A stretch of DNA of 64,000 nt from Zeugodacus cucurbitae (taxonomy: Eukaryota > Arthropoda > Insecta > Diptera > Tephritidae): assembly GCF_028554725.1 (NCBI RefSeq), contig NC_071669.1, positions 55,957,001 through 56,021,000 of the forward strand, in the 5' to 3' direction. The notes under the pieces were generated by a model. That model made no database searches and was not told the DNA's origin. It saw only the letters and a list, made by a program, of their open reading frames with translations. A program made the translations under genes and the position numbers. Below, in pieces: positions 47,796-58,896 of this stretch; position 1 is the first letter of the stretch; every line of letters starts with the position of its first letter.

Positions 47796-48620
47796 AATTT
47801 TCACAAGTCGAGATTAATAATTTTTCTCAACTTGCGATTTTTGGTTCTATTAAGTTGAGAACTATATTTATTTCAAGTTGAGAATTAGAATATACTCAAG
47901 TGAAATTATAATTTTTCTCAACTTAAAATTTTTGGTGTTAACAAGTTGAGAACTATATTTCATTCAAGGTGAAAATTTTATTTTTCTCAAATTGAGAATT
48001 TAAATTTTTTCAAGTTGAGAATTAAAAGGTTTAAACTTTAAACTCAAGTCGAGATTAATAATTTTTCTCAACTTGAGATTTTTGGTTCTATTAAGTTGAG
48101 AACTATATTTATTTCAATTTGAGAGTGAGAATTTTTTCAAATTGAGAATTAAAATTTTCTCAAGTCGATTTATAATTTTTCTCAACTTGACAATTTTGGT
48201 TCTATCAAGTTGAGAACTATATTTCATTCAAGGTGAGAATTTTATTTTTCTCAAGTTGAGAATTAAAAGCTTTAAACTTTAAAACTCAAGTCGAGATTAA
48301 TAATTTTTCTCAACTTGAGATTTTTGGTTCTATTAAGTGGAGAATTAAAATTTTCTCAAGTCGATTAAAATTTTTCTCAACTTGAGAATTCTGATTCCAT
48401 TACATTGAGAATTATATTTAATTCACTTTGAGAATTTTATTTTTGTCAAGTCGAGAATTTTAATTTTTTTCAAGTTGATAATTATAATTTTGTTGATTCA
48501 ATTTTTTTAAGTTCGAAATTATAATTAATTCATGTTGGGAATTATAGTTGTCTTAAGTTGAGAATTAAGACTTTTTCAAGTGGAGAATTTTTGTTTTATC
48601 AAGTTGAGAAATTTTATAAT
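47796..48620 (+). repeat. CAAGTTGAGA palindrome array with 241-bp higher-order repeat
   Basis: More than 20 copies by eye of CAAGTTGAGAATT or its complement TTTTCTCAACTTG, many arranged as the palindrome CTCAACTTGAG. A larger unit starting GATTAATAATTTTTCTCAAC occurs at 47812, 48053 and 48294, exactly 241 bp apart, each followed by a TTTTTGGTTCTATTAAGT phrase. It is therefore a satellite-like array with two levels of repetition. No coding potential. Confidence 0.9.
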
Positions 48621-48981
48621 TGCCTTAAAAAGGCTTCTCTTGAAAATGCTATAATTCTTCAGTTGAAAAACTGTTGAGAAAATTTGGTGGAGGCTTGAGA
48701 AGTACATTAGATCTCAATTTAAGGCTTAATTTCACTCAAACCTAAATGTTTATTGGGTATATATGCGGCTTGCTATTTAATAATTTGACTTGCAGTTCCA
48801 ATTTGCCATTGTATTTACATCATTAAATGCATATGGATTTATGTTTGTATGTAAGTCTTGATATTAAAACACAGCTATTTTCAAACATATATAGAGTGAA
48901 TATGTAATTTAACTTTCAAACTCATCTATTACACATCTGTTTGAGTCGGTGAATGTCAGCATATATACAGAGAACCATATA
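48621..48981. other. Gene-free DNA
   Basis: No feature beyond a faint continuation of the CAAGTTGAG words to about 48725. Confidence 0.5.
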
Positions 48982-50288
48982 AAGGGTGATTTTTTAAGAG
49001 CTTGATAACTTTTTTTAAAAAAAAAAACGCATAAAATTTGCAAAATCTCATTGGTTCTTTATTTGAAACGTTAGATTGGTTCATGACATTTACTTTTTGA
49101 AGATAATTTCATTTAAATGTTGACCGCGGCTGCGTCTTAGGTGGTCCATTCGGAAAGTCCAATTTTGGGCAACTTTTTCGAGCATTTCGGCCGGAATAGC
49201 CCGAATTTCTTCGGAAATGTTGTCTTCCAAAGCTGGAATAGTTGCTGGCTTATTTCTGTAGACTTTAGACTTGACGTAGCCCCACAAAAAATAGTCTAAA
49301 GGCGTTAAATCGCATGATCTTGGTGGCCAACTTACGGGTCCATTTCTTGAGATGAATTGTTCTCCGAAGTTTTCCCTCAAAATGGCCATAGAATCGCGAG
49401 CTGTGTGGCATGTAGCGCCATCTTGTTGAAACCACATGTCAACCAAGTTCAGTTCTTCCATTTTTGGCAACAAAAAGTTTGTTAGCATCGAACGATAGCG
49501 ATCGCCATTCACCGTAACGTTGCGTCCAACAGCATCTTTGAAAAAATACGGTCCAATGATTCCACCAGCGTACAAACCACACCAAACAGTGCATTTTTCG
49601 GGATGCATGGGCAGTTCTTGAACGGCTTCTGGTTGCTCTTCACCCCAAATGCGGCAATTTTGCTTATTTACGTAGCCATTCAACCAGAAATGAGCCTCAT
49701 CGCTGAACAAAATTTGTCGATAAAAAAGCGGATTTTCTGCCAACTTTTCTAGGGCCCATTCACTGAAAATTCGACGTTGTGGCAGATCGTTCGGCTTCAG
49801 TTCTTGCACGAGCTGTATTTTATACGGTTTTACACCAAGATCTTTGCGTAAAATCTTCCATGTGGTCGAATAACACAAACCCAATTGCTGCGAACGGCGA
49901 CGAATCGACATTTCACGGTCTTCAGCCACACTCTCAGAAACAGACGCAATATTCTCTTCTGTACGCACTGTACGCATTCGTGTGGTTGGTTTAATGTCCA
50001 ATAAAGTAAACTGAGTGCGAAACTTGGTCACAATCGCATTAATTGTTTGCTCACTTGGTCGATTATGTAGACCATAAATCGGACGTAAAGCGCGAAACAC
50101 ATTTCGAACCGAACACTGATTTTGGTAATAAAATTCAATGATTTGCAAGCGTTGCTCGTTAGTAAGTCTATTCATGATGAAATGTCAAAGCATACTGAGC
50201 ATCTTTCTCTTTGACACCATGTCTGAAATCCCACGTGATCTGTCAAATACTAATGCATGAAAATCCTAACCTCAAAAAAATCACCCGT
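48982..50288 (-). mobile_element. DD41D (rosa-like) Tc1/mariner transposon, apparently complete
   Basis: The left end AAGGGTGATTTTTTAAGAG and the reverse complement of the right end ACGGGTGATTTTTTTGAGG agree at 13 of the first 14 positions. TA flanks each end (48980-48981 and 50289-50290), as in Tc1/mariner insertion. The 1,307-bp element encloses a single uninterrupted transposase on the minus strand (49090-50175) with about 110 bp on each side. Ends, target site, length and open frame are all consistent with a recently active autonomous element. Only short terminal inverted repeats are visible. Confidence 0.9.
49090..50175 (-). CDS. DD41D mariner-family transposase (361 aa)
   Basis: This predicted cut-and-paste transposase binds the element's terminal inverted repeats and moves it to TA sites in nuclear DNA. 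Residues 1-60 form a helix-turn-helix of the DUF4817 type (TNEQRLQIIEFYYQNQCSVR), and a second HTH-like part spans about 70-120 (RRRSQQLGLCYSTTWKILRK). The catalytic Asp residues are D159 (ILFSDEAHFWLNG), D252 (WFQQDGATCHTA) and D294 (CDLTPLDYFLWG). Forty-one residues separate the second and third, hence DD41D, the spacing described for rosa elements; ordinary mariners have 34. There are no stops or frameshifts over 361 codons, and the length is usual for the family. The ATG chosen (50173-50175) is the first in frame and starts the conserved N-terminus. There is no host-gene context. A decayed relative lies at 26755-27430. Confidence 0.92.
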   Translation of the reverse strand: MNRLTNEQRLQIIEFYYQNQCSVRNVFRALRPIYGLHNRPSEQTINAIVTKFRTQFTLLDIKPTTRMRTVRTEENIASVSESVAEDREMSIRRRSQQLGLCYSTTWKILRKDLGVKPYKIQLVQELKPNDLPQRRIFSEWALEKLAENPLFYRQILFSDEAHFWLNGYVNKQNCRIWGEEQPEAVQELPMHPEKCTVWCGLYAGGIIGPYFFKDAVGRNVTVNGDRYRSMLTNFLLPKMEELNLVDMWFQQDGATCHTARDSMAILRENFGEQFISRNGPVSWPPRSCDLTPLDYFLWGYVKSKVYRNKPATIPALEDNISEEIRAIPAEMLEKVAQNWTFRMDHLRRSRGQHLNEIIFKK

Positions 50289-52993
50289 TATAACCATACA
50301 TAAAACATGAATTTACATATCATACATATGGGTTTGGAAGTCGAAATGTTGATTGCATGCAATAAATTAAATTGTTGGTAAAAATACTATTCTATATATG
50401 TTATATATGTATGTTCATGCCACATATGTGCTGCCACCAGTGCCACACAACCGTCAATAGAAACACAAATCACAGGTTCACCGCCAGCCACAACATTTAT
50501 GTGAAATTATGTTATTGTTGTTGTTGTTGGACTTGTTGTTTGCTGAATTATTTGCCTAGTTGTTGTTATGCGTTATAGTTATTTTAATACACTGACATAT
50601 GCGTGCATGTATTTAAGGATCTATTTATGTATCAAATGCAACTCTGGCACAACTGGGAATGGCAATTACGTGTAACATCAGATAATGGCCGGGAAATTGA
50701 CTGCCAATTGAAATTAACTCACTGCGAATTGCCGCACTAATGTGATTGGCCAAACAATGACCCAACAATTGAGCTATTTTTTGCCAAATGCCGATTTCAG
50801 ATTTCACATAAAACCCATAAAGATATCATATCCATGTACATATGTATATACTTACACAGACATACTGTTGAAAGACTGATATATGTATATATATCTACTA
50901 TATATCACTTCTCTGAATTATCCACGCATTCCAATCTAATGAAAGGGAAAAGTGCAAATTGACAGTTGTCATGCAATAACAAAATGGCATAAAAAGCCAA
51001 TAAAACCGCAATTAGATACGATTCTTTGTCCCTGATTTCCTTGCTAACAAGCCGGTTCTTAATTGGCGAATATTAAGCAAAAGATTCCAGATAAGTGTAG
51101 AGGTTGAGTACAATCACTTCTGAGATATCGATAAGTCCGTTCTTCGAGCTACTCGAAATGTTTCGAGAGACTTCTTGTATCAAGATAAATGAAGTCTAAA
51201 GCAATATCGCATAACCTATACGAAATCGAGATTAAATCGTACCTTGAAACACTTCGAAAGGAGAGATTTCTTAATTGAACTAAGTCGACGAAGAGATGAC
51301 TGGAAAGAGTGGTTTCGGAAGCGCTTTCAGAATACCAAATACCATTATAATCCGAAGTGACGATTGATTTGGAACACTGCTGAAGTTATAGGAATTTAAG
51401 AACGCGGTTTTAACTTGGAAGAACATAAATAACGGTATTTAGCTGGTATTTTAAACAGTTTAAACTATAAACCAAGTCAATATTTAATCATCTACCACCC
51501 GATCTACTAATCTACAGTTCATTCAACAGTATGAAAACCTAAATTATGCTAAATATTCCAAAATTTCTTCAATTCAAAGACCTGCACTTACTATCCAAAG
51601 TAAATTTCCAACTTTTCGGAGTGAAATCTTATACCCTCATTGTAACAGATCATGAATAAGAATGGTCCTAAAATATATTCACAGAAATTTAATAGCCCAC
51701 CAACATTTTCATGCGGTTTTCAACCGAATTTCATGCAGACAATTCTCGCTCAGTACTTGGAAAAACCAAAAACTCTTCAATCGTAGCAATGAATCGAATT
51801 AAATTTCAAAGCATATTGATATCAGTTTCTCAAGATACAGTACAATTAATTGCTTTGCGGTTATTTCGGCACTATTTCGGTATTCGTCCTTGTCTTTTGT
51901 CCTGCTTTATTAGCGCTTGTCACGAGTGCAACGAGGCAGTGCAATCAAATTTGAGTGACAAACACCGAAAACTGAAGGCGAACTTGCGGTTGTAAGGCAC
52001 ATCAAAAACTGCTAAAGAGCGGAAGAATGTCTCAATATATTTTATTTTGGCGTTGTCGAAACTCCCGCATGTTGTCGCTTAATAACCTTTGTGTGGCTTC
52101 TTTTTATTTAAGCGTGTGCTGCTCAGGTTACAAAGATTTCAAGTGAAAGCAACTGAAGAACTGAGACAAGTGGAAAGCGGGTAAATATGTGATATACATT
52201 ATATATGACAGAATGGAATTTATAAGACTGAAGTCGAATTTTCGAAATCGTAGAGTATATTTGGTTTAAGATTGAACGAGGAACCTCCTAGATCTAGATA
52301 AGACAGAAGCTTCATGCTTCCTTTTTAAAGCAATTAGGGTAAATAATTTCAATTCAAGCTTGACATTGAAAAGTAAACAATCACGGGACAGTTCTAATTC
52401 TGTTGTTACAAGACCAAAGTTGGTATTAGTAGTTCTTTAGGAGCGATATTTTGGACTCAAATAAGATTTTTAAGTGTCAAACACTTATCTTCTACTAAAA
52501 AAGAATAATCTTTTATCTACATTTAGATTGATTAGCTGACAACTGCGAAGTATGGCGAATCGAACAAACAACTGTTATAAATATAGTAGAGTGGCATTAA
52601 CAGGTTTTATTATTTTAGATAAGATATTCAAATACTCTTAAACTCTCTTGTGTTTAATTCAACTGGATAACTTTGTGTTTGAAATTTTTTAACGAGAAAA
52701 TAGAGCTCAAACATAGCGAGCTGAAGAATAGCGAATCGAACATGAGTTTGGCTAGTTCAATACAACTAGTCGGTTGTCGAGTCTCATTGCTGGATAACTT
52801 CAACTGCAAACATTTTTCAAAGCCTAATTCGATAATTTAACAGGGGGTTAATTCTTTAATTCTCCGTCGGTTCGATTGCATCCCTGATTACTTGGACCAC
52901 AGAACCGTCCCCTAACGGTTTCATCTCTGCGCACGTACCCACGAAGGCTATGTGGGAAAGAAGAAGTCAATAGAGGAGAAGTGCAGTTAGCTT
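50289..52993. other. Gene-free DNA
   Basis: No gene supported. TATATGTATATA strings at 50395-50410 and 50833-50905; a TTG run at 50513-50540. 51000-52880 is ordinary sequence without a recognised repeat. GC content rises from about 52860, leading into the retrotransposon remnant. Confidence 0.55.
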
Positions 52994-53650
52994 ATTCACG
53001 GACGGATCGAAGCTAGGGGAGAAGGTGCCGGAAGCTCTCTATCTACACCAGCTTTAGACTAACAGACCACTGCAGTGTCTTCCAGGCAGAGTTCGCAAAC
53101 TGATCCGTAAGGTGGCTTTTTTTAGAGAGGTATGTATTCACTCCGACAGCAGAGAGGTAATACTAGAATTGGAATCGTTGACAGTGCGCTCTAGGCTAGT
53201 TAAGGAGTGTCTTCGATTTTTAGCAATAGCTTCCCGCTATTTTTCTATCCGACTCTGTACCCGGTCACCGCGGATCTTTGCTAAAAGCGGACAATCTTGC
53301 AAGAGAGGGTACCACATTCATCATCGGTGTGCTTACTGGACATAGTCCAATGGGTACCCATGCGCTGAGACTTGGGATCGTGGCAGATGCAAGTTGCCAA
53401 AGCTGTATGCAGAAAGGCGAGCTGGAATCATCTAACCATTTCCAACTCCGCTGTCCAGCTTTTGCCAGACTGAGGTTGAAACACCTCGGAATGCCCATTT
53501 TCGGCTATCCTAGCGAATTGGCTTGAATCGACATAAGCCGACTGAAGTAATTCGTAACAGATTCCAAGCGTTTTGTTGAATCTTAAGACTCTTTGATCCA
53601 TCGGGAGTTGGGGAGTTACTGATATCACAATGGACAGCGCTCTAAGCTGT
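52994..53650 (+). pseudogene. Non-LTR retrotransposon tail: RNase H plus zinc-knuckle region
   Basis: The plus strand reads FTDGSKLGEKVPE at 52994, the first catalytic Asp motif of RNase H. CSVFQAEF, IHSDSREVILELESLTVRS, RLVKECL and ADNLAREGTTF follow. Next comes the zinc-binding region TGHSPMGTHALRLG / DASCQSCMQKGELESSN with Cys-x2-Cys, and then CPAFARLRLKHLGMP. A stop follows PSELA at 53524. After about 120 bp more the sequence ends in CTAACTTAACCTAGTTAAG, resembling the degenerate TAACCTAACC tails of such elements. Frames shift between the pieces, and no reverse transcriptase precedes it. It is a dead 3' end of an R1/jockey/I-like element carrying RNase H, the same family as the remnants at 42490, 43110 and 63735. 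Confidence 0.85.
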
Positions 53651-55475
53651 CTAACTTAACCTAGTTAAGAGAAAATAGAGTGATTGGAAGGAATTATTGG
53701 AAAGGAAAAACCACTGTGCTTTTATCGACTCATTATTAAAATTAAATAATTATTTTTTTATATTAAGTTATAACACTTCGATCTCAAATTTCCCCTCACC
53801 CTCTCTCAACTGAAAATCTCTTCAGCCTTATCTCGCCTCTACACCAGATTAGCATTTCGTGCTCCAATTAAGCCGTATCGGAGTTGAGAACAAATGAGCG
53901 ACATGGCAACAATGCATAACAGTTTCTACAAGAAGTACTGGAATCAAGTACACTCTTAGATGAATATTATATATACATACATATGAGTATATATATTCAT
54001 CTGAGTATGTGGTAGCCACAAGTTGTTGTCGAACAATGTACGAACGCGATAATTCAATTAACACGACTCATGAAAATATTAGTTTCTTTTTAATTAATGT
54101 GCACATATCATGCAATGCGATTATGACAACAACAACAATAATAACAACAACAATATGAGTAACAACAACAATCGCATAAAGAACAATGTAAAATGATGCC
54201 GTCGCTAAGAATTCTTTTTTTACTGCTCGTTGATTGTGTTCTCGATGCTGCTTGACGCGTTGCAAGTAATAATTAAGTGCAACAACAACAATAACCCACA
54301 AATACAACACTGCACTCAATTCGCTATGCATTTAATTGGCTATGAAACTGAAAATCCAACAACACTCACTGTGTCTCAAGTGGCCGGTATCAGCATCCAA
54401 CGGCATTGATCGACTTGAGATTTGCGAACGCGCGATGGTCAAGGGAAAGTGCTGAGCGTTGAAGTGTAGCAACAACGCTTTGATTAGTGTTAAACACTAA
54501 GAGAAAGTTAACGAGCGCTAATTTAATTAAAAACAGACCGAACAAATAATCTAATGAAACAACATTAAAACACCAAAAAAAAAATACAATAATTTCTTGA
54601 AATTCCGGAAAATTCCTACCAAATTGGTGAGTGCCTCGAATCAGTAATGCACTCGCGCAGATATCTTCAATCATTAAGATTGCTCGCAATTAGTGTTAGT
54701 TGATTGATTAAGCGCGGACCATGCTCACGTTGCGCTGGGTCGCATACAAAACCGTTAGACCCACTACACCACATCTGCAGCCACCACCCGCGCTATTGAT
54801 GCTCCTCTGCTGATCATCAATTGTCGCCGATCGCGCAGCTCGTTGTCGCATCAATCAATTAAGTACTTAACTATTTAACTCTTTATTGCCGCCAATGGAC
54901 CATGCTCTGTAGAGTATATGTGGACAATATATAGTATAAATAATTGGCATGATTTTTTTTGTATGACAATGACAGCTAGACACTAAAAATAGCTGTGCGA
55001 TCACTATGCTGATCGGTGACATGGAAAATGATCACGCTTCGAAGATGCACAAATGTGTGCATGAAAATTTAATTATTTATTCGCCATTAAAGTGGTAAAC
55101 TTGTTTGGAAAATACTCGAAATGAGTATTTATTGATAGCAGCTGCAGTTTTGGGTTGGTGTTTGTCAATAAATTTATATTAGTTACAGTTTTACTGAAGA
55201 TAATTTGAAGTTAGTGGTTATTAGATCACAATATCTTGGGGTTCATTATTTTGTTAATTAAATTTATTCAACAGAGGACTGCCTAAAATATTCCCTCTCA
55301 AAACTTAATTTTTATTCGTGATAGTTATCCTGTTGTTACCTTCAAAAGTGGTTGGTGTACATCAATATCATACTTTCGCTGAATTTTACGAAATACTCAT
55401 TTGTTGAATTGTATTGAGAGTGACAAGTATCAGTAGAACAAATGATATAGCTAATTTCGGTGCAGTCTTTAAATA
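53651..55475. other. Gene-free DNA
   Basis: No gene supported. CAACAA runs at 54126-54170 and 54283-54290. The stretch 54700-54900 is richer in G+C and holds several ATCAATTAAGTACTTAA-like words; it could be regulatory, but nothing decides this. Confidence 0.55.
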
Positions 55476-56729
55476 TCAGGTTGGAAAATATCTCCCATCC
55501 GCTTTTTTGTCTTTACTCAATGCTTTATAAAAAGTGTTACAGCGATCGGATTCAGTTCAAATATACGCCCTTTCGTTCAATAATCTGTTTTCATCTAGAC
55601 GGTAACTTCATAATACCCCTCTCGTAGAGTCCCCCTCCTAATTTGCTAAGAACTCGGAGAACCACTTTTCACAAGCCTATTTTGAGTTCACCTTTACACC
55701 ACCAATGGCTTTCGCCATGGACAGAAACAGGTGCTAATCACTTGGCGCTATGTCCGGGCTATGTGGTGGATGCGATAAAAGCATTTCATCCGAGCTCCCA
55801 CAGCTTCTGACGAGTCATCAACAAAGTGTGTTCTGGCGTTGTCCTGGTGGAACACTACACCCTTCCTGTTGGCCAATTTTGGACGCTTCTGGTCGACCAA
55901 GCGGTCCAGTTGTGCGCAGTAGATGGTAAAATTAAGCGACTGGCCATATGGAAGCAGCTCATGGTGGATGATTCCCTTTCATTCCCATCAAACACACAGC
56001 AAAACCTTTCAAGCCGTCAATCTCGGTTTGGCCACTGTTTGGGAAGACCGGTTTCGCTTGATATTGTCGTATGTAATCCATTTTTTGTCGACAGTCACCA
56101 TCCGCTTCAAAAATGGGTCGAGTTCATTCCGTTTCAGCAGCATATTGCTGGCGTTGTTTCGGTCCAGAAGGTTTTTTTTGCGTCAAATCATGGGGCACCC
56201 CAACATCAAGCTTTTTGGTGTATCCGGCCTTCTGCAGATGGTTTAAAATGGTTTGGTGGCTAACTCCCATCTTCTGGGAAATGTCACGAGATGCCGCATG
56301 CCGGTCTAACTCGATGTTTTCCATAATTTGATCGGTATTTGTCGTCACAGGTCTTCCGCCGGCTGTTGTATCCATGGTGTCGTTTTCACCCGCTCTGAAT
56401 CGTCGAAACCATTCCTCCGCAGTTCGAAGTGATAGAGTACCATTCCCCAAAACATCATTAATCTCACGGAATGATTCTCTAGCAGATTTGACTTTAACGA
56501 AGGAAAACTTTAAAATAGCGCGAATTTCGGCGTTCGCGAACTCCATGTTTACACGTCTATAACTTTTGAACGCAATATCCAAACTAAACATGCATACCGT
56601 CGTTTTGTAGGTTATGTCGAGACCTTTCATAGATATATAGTATTGCCAGATACGAGCTCTGTAGCGCTTTATGCATAGCCGCGAAATTCCAAAGACAAAA
56701 GGGTGGAAGGGGGATATTTGACAAGCTAA
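55476..56729 (-). mobile_element. Full-length mariner element, degenerate
   Basis: The left end TCAGGTTGGAAAATATCTCC and the reverse complement of the right end TTAGCTTGTCAAATATCCCC are diverged inverted repeats that continue in similar CTTTTTTGTCTTT / CCTTTTGTCTTTGG sequence. TA flanks both ends (55474-55475, 56730-56731). The 1,254-bp length is typical of mariner. The transposase inside is broken. The element is of the same family as the deleted copy at 29611-30052. Confidence 0.9.
55500..56546 (-). pseudogene. Mariner transposase (DD34D), broken
   Basis: The frame starts at ATG 56546-56544 (MEFANAEIRAILKFSFVKVK) with an upstream open extension that is not part of the gene. Residues 1-140 are intact. 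They hold the paired helix-turn-helix region typical of mariner, including AEEWFRRFRAGENDTMDTTA, GRPVTTNTDQIMENI and ISQKMGVSHQTILNHLQKAG. A stop follows QQYAAETE at 56124. In later, shifted frames one can read FHQDNAR (second catalytic Asp), HPPHSPDIAPSD (third Asp, then a stop) and CNTFYKALSKDKK. The spacing type is DD34D. Several frameshifts and stops make it inactive. The subfamily (mellifera or irritans group) was not resolved. Confidence 0.9.
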
Positions 56730-58556
56730 TATTTCATTCGAACTTTCTTTCTCATTGTGGTGTCTCCTTACTGTTGAATTCCATATTGAGTTCAAAATAA
56801 TGCAAAGGATTCTAACCTAGATATCCGTCTATCATTACACTTCAGTGAGGATCCTCATAACAAAAGCTTATAACACAGCAAGGTTCACGGGGCTATGTGG
56901 CTAATTTATAAGGTTAAGACCCGTAGTAGATATCTCTCTCGATCTTAAGATATGTTATCCGCAAAGTAAAGCTTCACAAAATAAAGAACAAAAAAATCAC
57001 CAAGTGGTAAATGAACTTGTTTTCGATGTTTGTTCACCGATAATATTTTAATGCCTGAACTGTCAGAAATAATATTAAATACATATATATATATATTTAT
57101 GCCACAAATATTCATGTTCACACTATGCTGTCATATTTTTAGTTCAACCAAAAATATAAAATCTTCTATGTACGCACACCACTCATCTTTGTGTGTACAT
57201 ACATATATCCGAAATATGCACGTAAATCTATATAAAAAAGAATAAATCTAAATTGGAAAATCACAAAAATTATGTGTATATGATATTTTGAACTAATTTA
57301 AATTTCCTATTTTTAAGACTCAATTATTTTTAGATTGAAAAGCAAGAAAATTTAAATAAATTCTCGAATGAGTACCATTAACAGCAGCAACGTTAGGTGC
57401 TTGGTAGCGATGGTGGCAACCAACGCAGCTAAGAGCAACCAATACAACAACAACAATAGCAATAAGAAGCAAGTGTAGTCAGTGACGAACGCCTTTGGCC
57501 GACCATATGGATCTACAAATAAGTACATTCGTAGCACTTTTGGCAGGTGGAACGCGTTCGGGCTACACCAGCCGCGCTGCTGCGCTCGCTGCGTTGGCTT
57601 GCATGCACTTTGCCGTTGTGCTGACTTCTTCGAGATTTTATTCCAATAATAAATACGGTATTTTCCGCTTATGACTATGAGTGCCACGTACAAATACATA
57701 CATACATACACATATATACATATAATTTATATATACATATATACATATGTATTTTTTTTAATGTACAGGAGCCAAGTGGCATGCAGCGGTGACGTGCGGC
57801 CTGTAGTAGCGTCAAGTGGCCGCGCCACTTATGGCGGGTGTGAAATGCACACATTTGCGCCTAAATAAAATCGTGCAAGCACAACGCCAACAACAACAAC
57901 ACAAATTTAATTTATTTCTAGATTATTTCAATGATGCCATTATTCATTGGCATGTTGTTGTGCGCGCGGCTGCCACAAGCGTCATACACATTTGCTGTAC
58001 ATAATAATGTTCGAAAATATTTGTTTTTCAATAAAATTTTGTTTTTAATTAAATTGTGCAGTTAATGTTGCGTATAAATTGTATGAAACAATTGCAATAA
58101 TTTAAATTTTTGAAAATAAAAATTTTGGAAAATTACTTTGTTGTGAAAATAATTTGCCAAAATTTTGTTTTTGTTATTTTGTTAAATAATTTTTGTTGTA
58201 TTTTTTTTTATTATTAAACAAAAAAGTTTGGAAAAAATGCAATTATTCGAATCAGTGTAAAATATATATTTTATTAGGGTTGCAAAGATATTTTTTGACG
58301 AAATTATAATTTTAATTGTAAAATATTATGTTAAAAAATAAAAAAACAAAATTTAAATTAAATAAAAAAAAAATATTTTAATAAAAAATTGTCAATAAAT
58401 AAAATTAAAAAAAAAATTAAAATTAAAAAAAAAAATAAAAAAAATATTTTTACAATATTGCCATTTTAATAGAAAAATATTTTCCTGAACTTAAACAAAA
58501 ATAAATACACCCAAAAGAGTTTTAGTAATTTATTTAATAAAAAATTGGTAATAATT
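56730..58556. other. Gene-free DNA
   Basis: No gene supported. TATATATA/CATACATA strings at 57078-57095 and 57692-57750. CAACAA runs near 57445-57460 and 57885-57900. The open frame at 57352-57711 (minus) has a Leu-rich end produced by CAA repeats and no domain. 58010-58556 is very AT-rich with A/T homopolymers. Confidence 0.55.
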
Positions 58557-58896
58557 TATTGGTCTACAAATGTCGATGTTACAAATGTCGCTGAGCCTCA
58601 GCCGCACTTTTCTTGGAATTAAAAAAGAAAAGCAAAATTTCCCGCAAATGTCGAATATTCGGCTCAAAAAGTGACATTTTCAGTTGAGAATACGTTTGGG
58701 ATGCCAACAGATCTCTACAAATATTTTGTTGGGTAATGTTGACACAAATGTCCAAGAACGATATAAAACGATTTAATCGATTTAATTGACCAGTGCTTGA
58801 CCCTAGAGACATTCCCGCAAACGTCGAGAATTCGGCTCAAAAAGCAGATCTCTGAGACATCTATTGGAAAACGGCGGAAGCAAAGTTGTAGATAAT
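58557..58896 (-). mobile_element. MITE-like element, copy 2 (inverted relative to copy 1)
   Basis: The reverse complement follows copy 1 (23351-23663) for most of its length, sharing ACGGCGGAAGCAAAGTTGTA at one end and TATTGGTCTACAAATGTCGA at the other. Shared inner phrases include GAATTCGGCTCAAAAAG, AACGATATAAAACGATTTAA and TGTTGACACAAATGTCCAAG. It has about 40 bp more than copy 1: a second GAATTCGGCTCAAAAAGCAG unit with the AAATGTCG words duplicated. The end nearest 58557 has lost the TTTGCTTCCGCCG part of the inverted repeat, so this copy is less complete at that end. Confidence 0.75.

Noticed and set aside
49779..49994. Plus-strand frame inside the DD41D transposase gene
   Set aside because: Antisense shadow of the real transposase reading frame.
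54390..54689. 99-codon minus-strand frame
   Set aside because: No domain, and Phe/Leu-rich over a poly-A/T tract. It may overlap a regulatory region but is not supportable as a gene.
55826..56263. 145-codon plus-strand frame over the mariner element
   Set aside because: Antisense shadow of the broken mariner transposase, which reads on the minus strand with catalytic motifs.
57352..57711. 119-codon minus-strand frame ending in a Leu-rich hydrophobic segment
   Set aside because: The Leu-rich end is the complement of CAA repeats. The rest has no domain and no splice support.
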